A stretch of DNA of 7,105 nt from positions 1 to 7,105 of the forward strand of contig JAEWEH010000088.1 of the NCBI GenBank assembly GCA_023389535.1. Reading direction: 5' to 3'. This DNA is from Pseudomonadota bacterium (GTDB taxonomy: Bacteria > Pseudomonadota > Gammaproteobacteria > Burkholderiales > Burkholderiaceae_B). Under the pieces are notes generated by a model that was not told the DNA's origin, searched no databases, and worked only from the letters and a program-made list of their open reading frames with translations. Made by a program: the position numbers and the translations under genes. Of this stretch, positions 6,901-7,105 are shown in pieces (the first letter of the stretch is position 1; every line of letters begins with the position of its first letter).

Positions 6901-7105
6901 CCTGGGCATAGACGAAGCCATGTACATCATGGCCGAGGTCGACGCAGACGGCGACACACTCACCGGCGCACGTCGCTACGTGTTGCGCTTTCCGCCCGGG
7001 GGCGCGCCCCAGGTCGGGGCGTTCTGGTCCGTCACGCTATACCGGCGCAGTGATTGTCTGCTCGTGGCCAATCCGATAGGCAGGCACTCTATCGGAGATA
7101 GAACG
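3959..7105 (+). CDS. ADP-forming acyl-CoA synthetase fused to a DUF1254-DUF1214 module, C-terminus cut by window edge
   Basis: Family role: ADP-forming synthetases of the acetate-CoA ligase type convert carboxylate, CoA and ATP to acyl-CoA, ADP and phosphate. At least 1049 codons with no stop. Order: CoA-binding Rossmann domain (~9-135; VVGASS 17-22, GPNCLG 131-136); succinyl-CoA-synthetase-like domain with SQSGAFG (166-172), TTGNEAD (191-197) and the SHTAALAG loop carrying H261, aligned with the phosphorylated histidine; a third domain with SGGVG (314-318) and NPVDVTG (354-360); ATP-grasp (~480-697) with K523, H531 in THKSDVGGV, GSGGVNVE (600-607) and ELNPF (673-677). No GNAT acetyltransferase domain is seen. 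After ~8 linker residues come DUF1254 (~706-875) and DUF1214 (~950 onward), lacking perhaps 50 residues at the edge. No signal peptide, so cytoplasmic. Start ATG 3959 fits the family N-terminus; ATG 3935 would add eight residues; neither has a Shine-Dalgarno. Acyl substrate and DUF role unknown. Confidence 0.93.
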   Translation, partial: MTLPDLDSFLSPRSIAVVGASSVATKIGAVPVRYLVEHGYSGAVYPINARANEIQGLAALASLQDVGQPIDLAIFAIPAAAAEAALDDAIAAGVKNVVIFSAGYAEMGAQGAQAQASFTHKARSAGVRVLGPNCLGFMNSAESVYATFSPVLSTGLAKHGKVGIVSQSGAFGAYAYAMARERGVGLSAWVTTGNEADIDVADCIAWMARNPATEVIMAYLEGCNDGQKLRDALDLARAAGKPVVVVKVGRTELGAIAAASHTAALAGDDAAYDALFRQHGAWRAHTIEEFFDVAHSLSVAGLPSNSRVGLLTVSGGVGVMMADDAADAGLDVAELPPSAQEIIRARVPLAATTNPVDVTGQVTAEPDVLDVAARAMLKEGDHGSLVIFLAAFGSTPAMQEIQKKMALDLMRDFPDRVLIFSTLSDDAHRKALEAAGCLCFADPSRALRSVAAANFFQQHRRQPVSHDAPSAVSVTLRPGPYNEADTMDVLRGFGLPIVSALRARSREEAVAAAQSAGFPVAMKVLSAGITHKSDVGGVVLNISESEAAGLAYDRIMAAAQACAPHAKVDGVLVAPMVSGGVECILGARRDPALGPIVMLGSGGVNVELMQDVALRMAPVDHEQAREMIGELRLAPLFHGFRGAPLADVEALADAIVRMSQFASAAGAALESVELNPFVVLPTGQGALALDAVLLTQADPAASARDAVVATLPLFEMARMRAANTARKHHSAGFAGDTPTSRMRWVNQFTHTRRLRGPEDKEVVTPNNDTLFTNAWLDLSHGPLVIEVPAMGERYWVLGFLDAWTNPWAYAGRRTTGGEAQRLFIHGPAWQGEVPAGMHRIAAAGDDVWIIGRIIVDADPADLAKVHALQDQFTICRPDGTVALSRVDTLIDDRSAGVPDASEYLRVLNTMLLRNPPAAPIAGWPSPLDEMQNALTEVYTELRETAHPSELGGGWTTAVNVRTSFGDDFQTRARVARNWIGTLGIDEAMYIMAEVDADGDTLTGARRYVLRFPPGGAPQVGAFWSVTLYRRSDCLLVANPIGRHSIGDRT
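6074..7105 (+). other. DUF1254-DUF1214 portion of the fusion protein
   Basis: Residues 706-1049 of the fusion match the two-domain DUF1254-DUF1214 family, usually a separate protein. DUF1254 landmarks: LPLFEMARMR (711-720), NQFTH (746-750), TPNNDTLFTNAWLDLS (764-779), LDAWTNPW (800-807), VWIIGR (847-852) and LQDQF (868-872). DUF1214 landmarks: a GDDFQTRA segment (965-972), FWSVTLY (1022-1028) and ANPIGRHSIGDR (1037-1048). The family's biochemical function is unknown to me. Many family members carry export signals, which this copy cannot have because it sits behind a cytoplasmic enzyme. There is no clear ribosome-binding site near the join for separate translation. Confidence 0.85.

Noticed and set aside
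3959..7105. The fusion as a frameshift or assembly artefact
   Set aside because: Both halves are in the same frame with intact motifs right up to the joint and similar codon use. A frameshift would normally put them in different frames or leave a stop. Resequencing would still be the final test.

Overview
The window looks like chromosomal DNA from a GC-rich betaproteobacterium, most likely order Burkholderiales and plausibly family Alcaligenaceae (Bordetella, Achromobacter or Pusillimonas relatives). The reasons are a Bug/TctC-type periplasmic solute receptor with a Tat-like signal, a LysR-type regulator divergent from it, an ADP-forming acyl-CoA ligase next to both, and the style of the DEAD-box helicase. 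The taxon is an inference from gene content; no rRNA or tRNA is present to confirm it.

Layout. Positions 1-1330 (minus) hold a DEAD-box RNA helicase, nearly complete but losing its repetitive C-terminal tail at the window edge. Positions 1331-1768 contain no gene I can support. They hold the helicase ribosome-binding site, a probable leader of about 240 nt with possible stems, and a candidate -10 box. Positions 1769-2752 (minus) encode a complete Bug-family tripartite tricarboxylate transporter receptor. Positions 2753-2922 are an AT-rich divergent promoter region with a T-N11-A dyad typical of LysR-type operators. Positions 2923-3867 (plus) encode the LysR-type regulator. Positions 3868-3958 contain a perfect TATAAT -10 box and two inverted repeats, one of which encloses the next gene's start codon. 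From 3959 to the end (plus) runs one uninterrupted reading frame of at least 1049 codons.

The last gene is the main point of interest. Its first ~697 residues form a full ADP-forming acyl-CoA (acetate-CoA ligase family) synthetase, with both expected catalytic-type histidines. After a linker of only about eight residues it continues, in frame, into a nearly complete DUF1254-DUF1214 module. That module is normally a stand-alone protein of unknown function. I read the join codon by codon and found no stop or frame change.

Working model (inference): the receptor binds an unidentified carboxylate in the periplasm, LysR senses it or a derivative, and the synthetase makes the CoA thioester in the cytoplasm. 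The fused DUF1254-DUF1214 domain may act on the same substrate or product. The helicase is a separate housekeeping/RNA-metabolism gene with its own promoter. No transporter membrane subunits, insertion sequence, CRISPR array or structural RNA gene was found.
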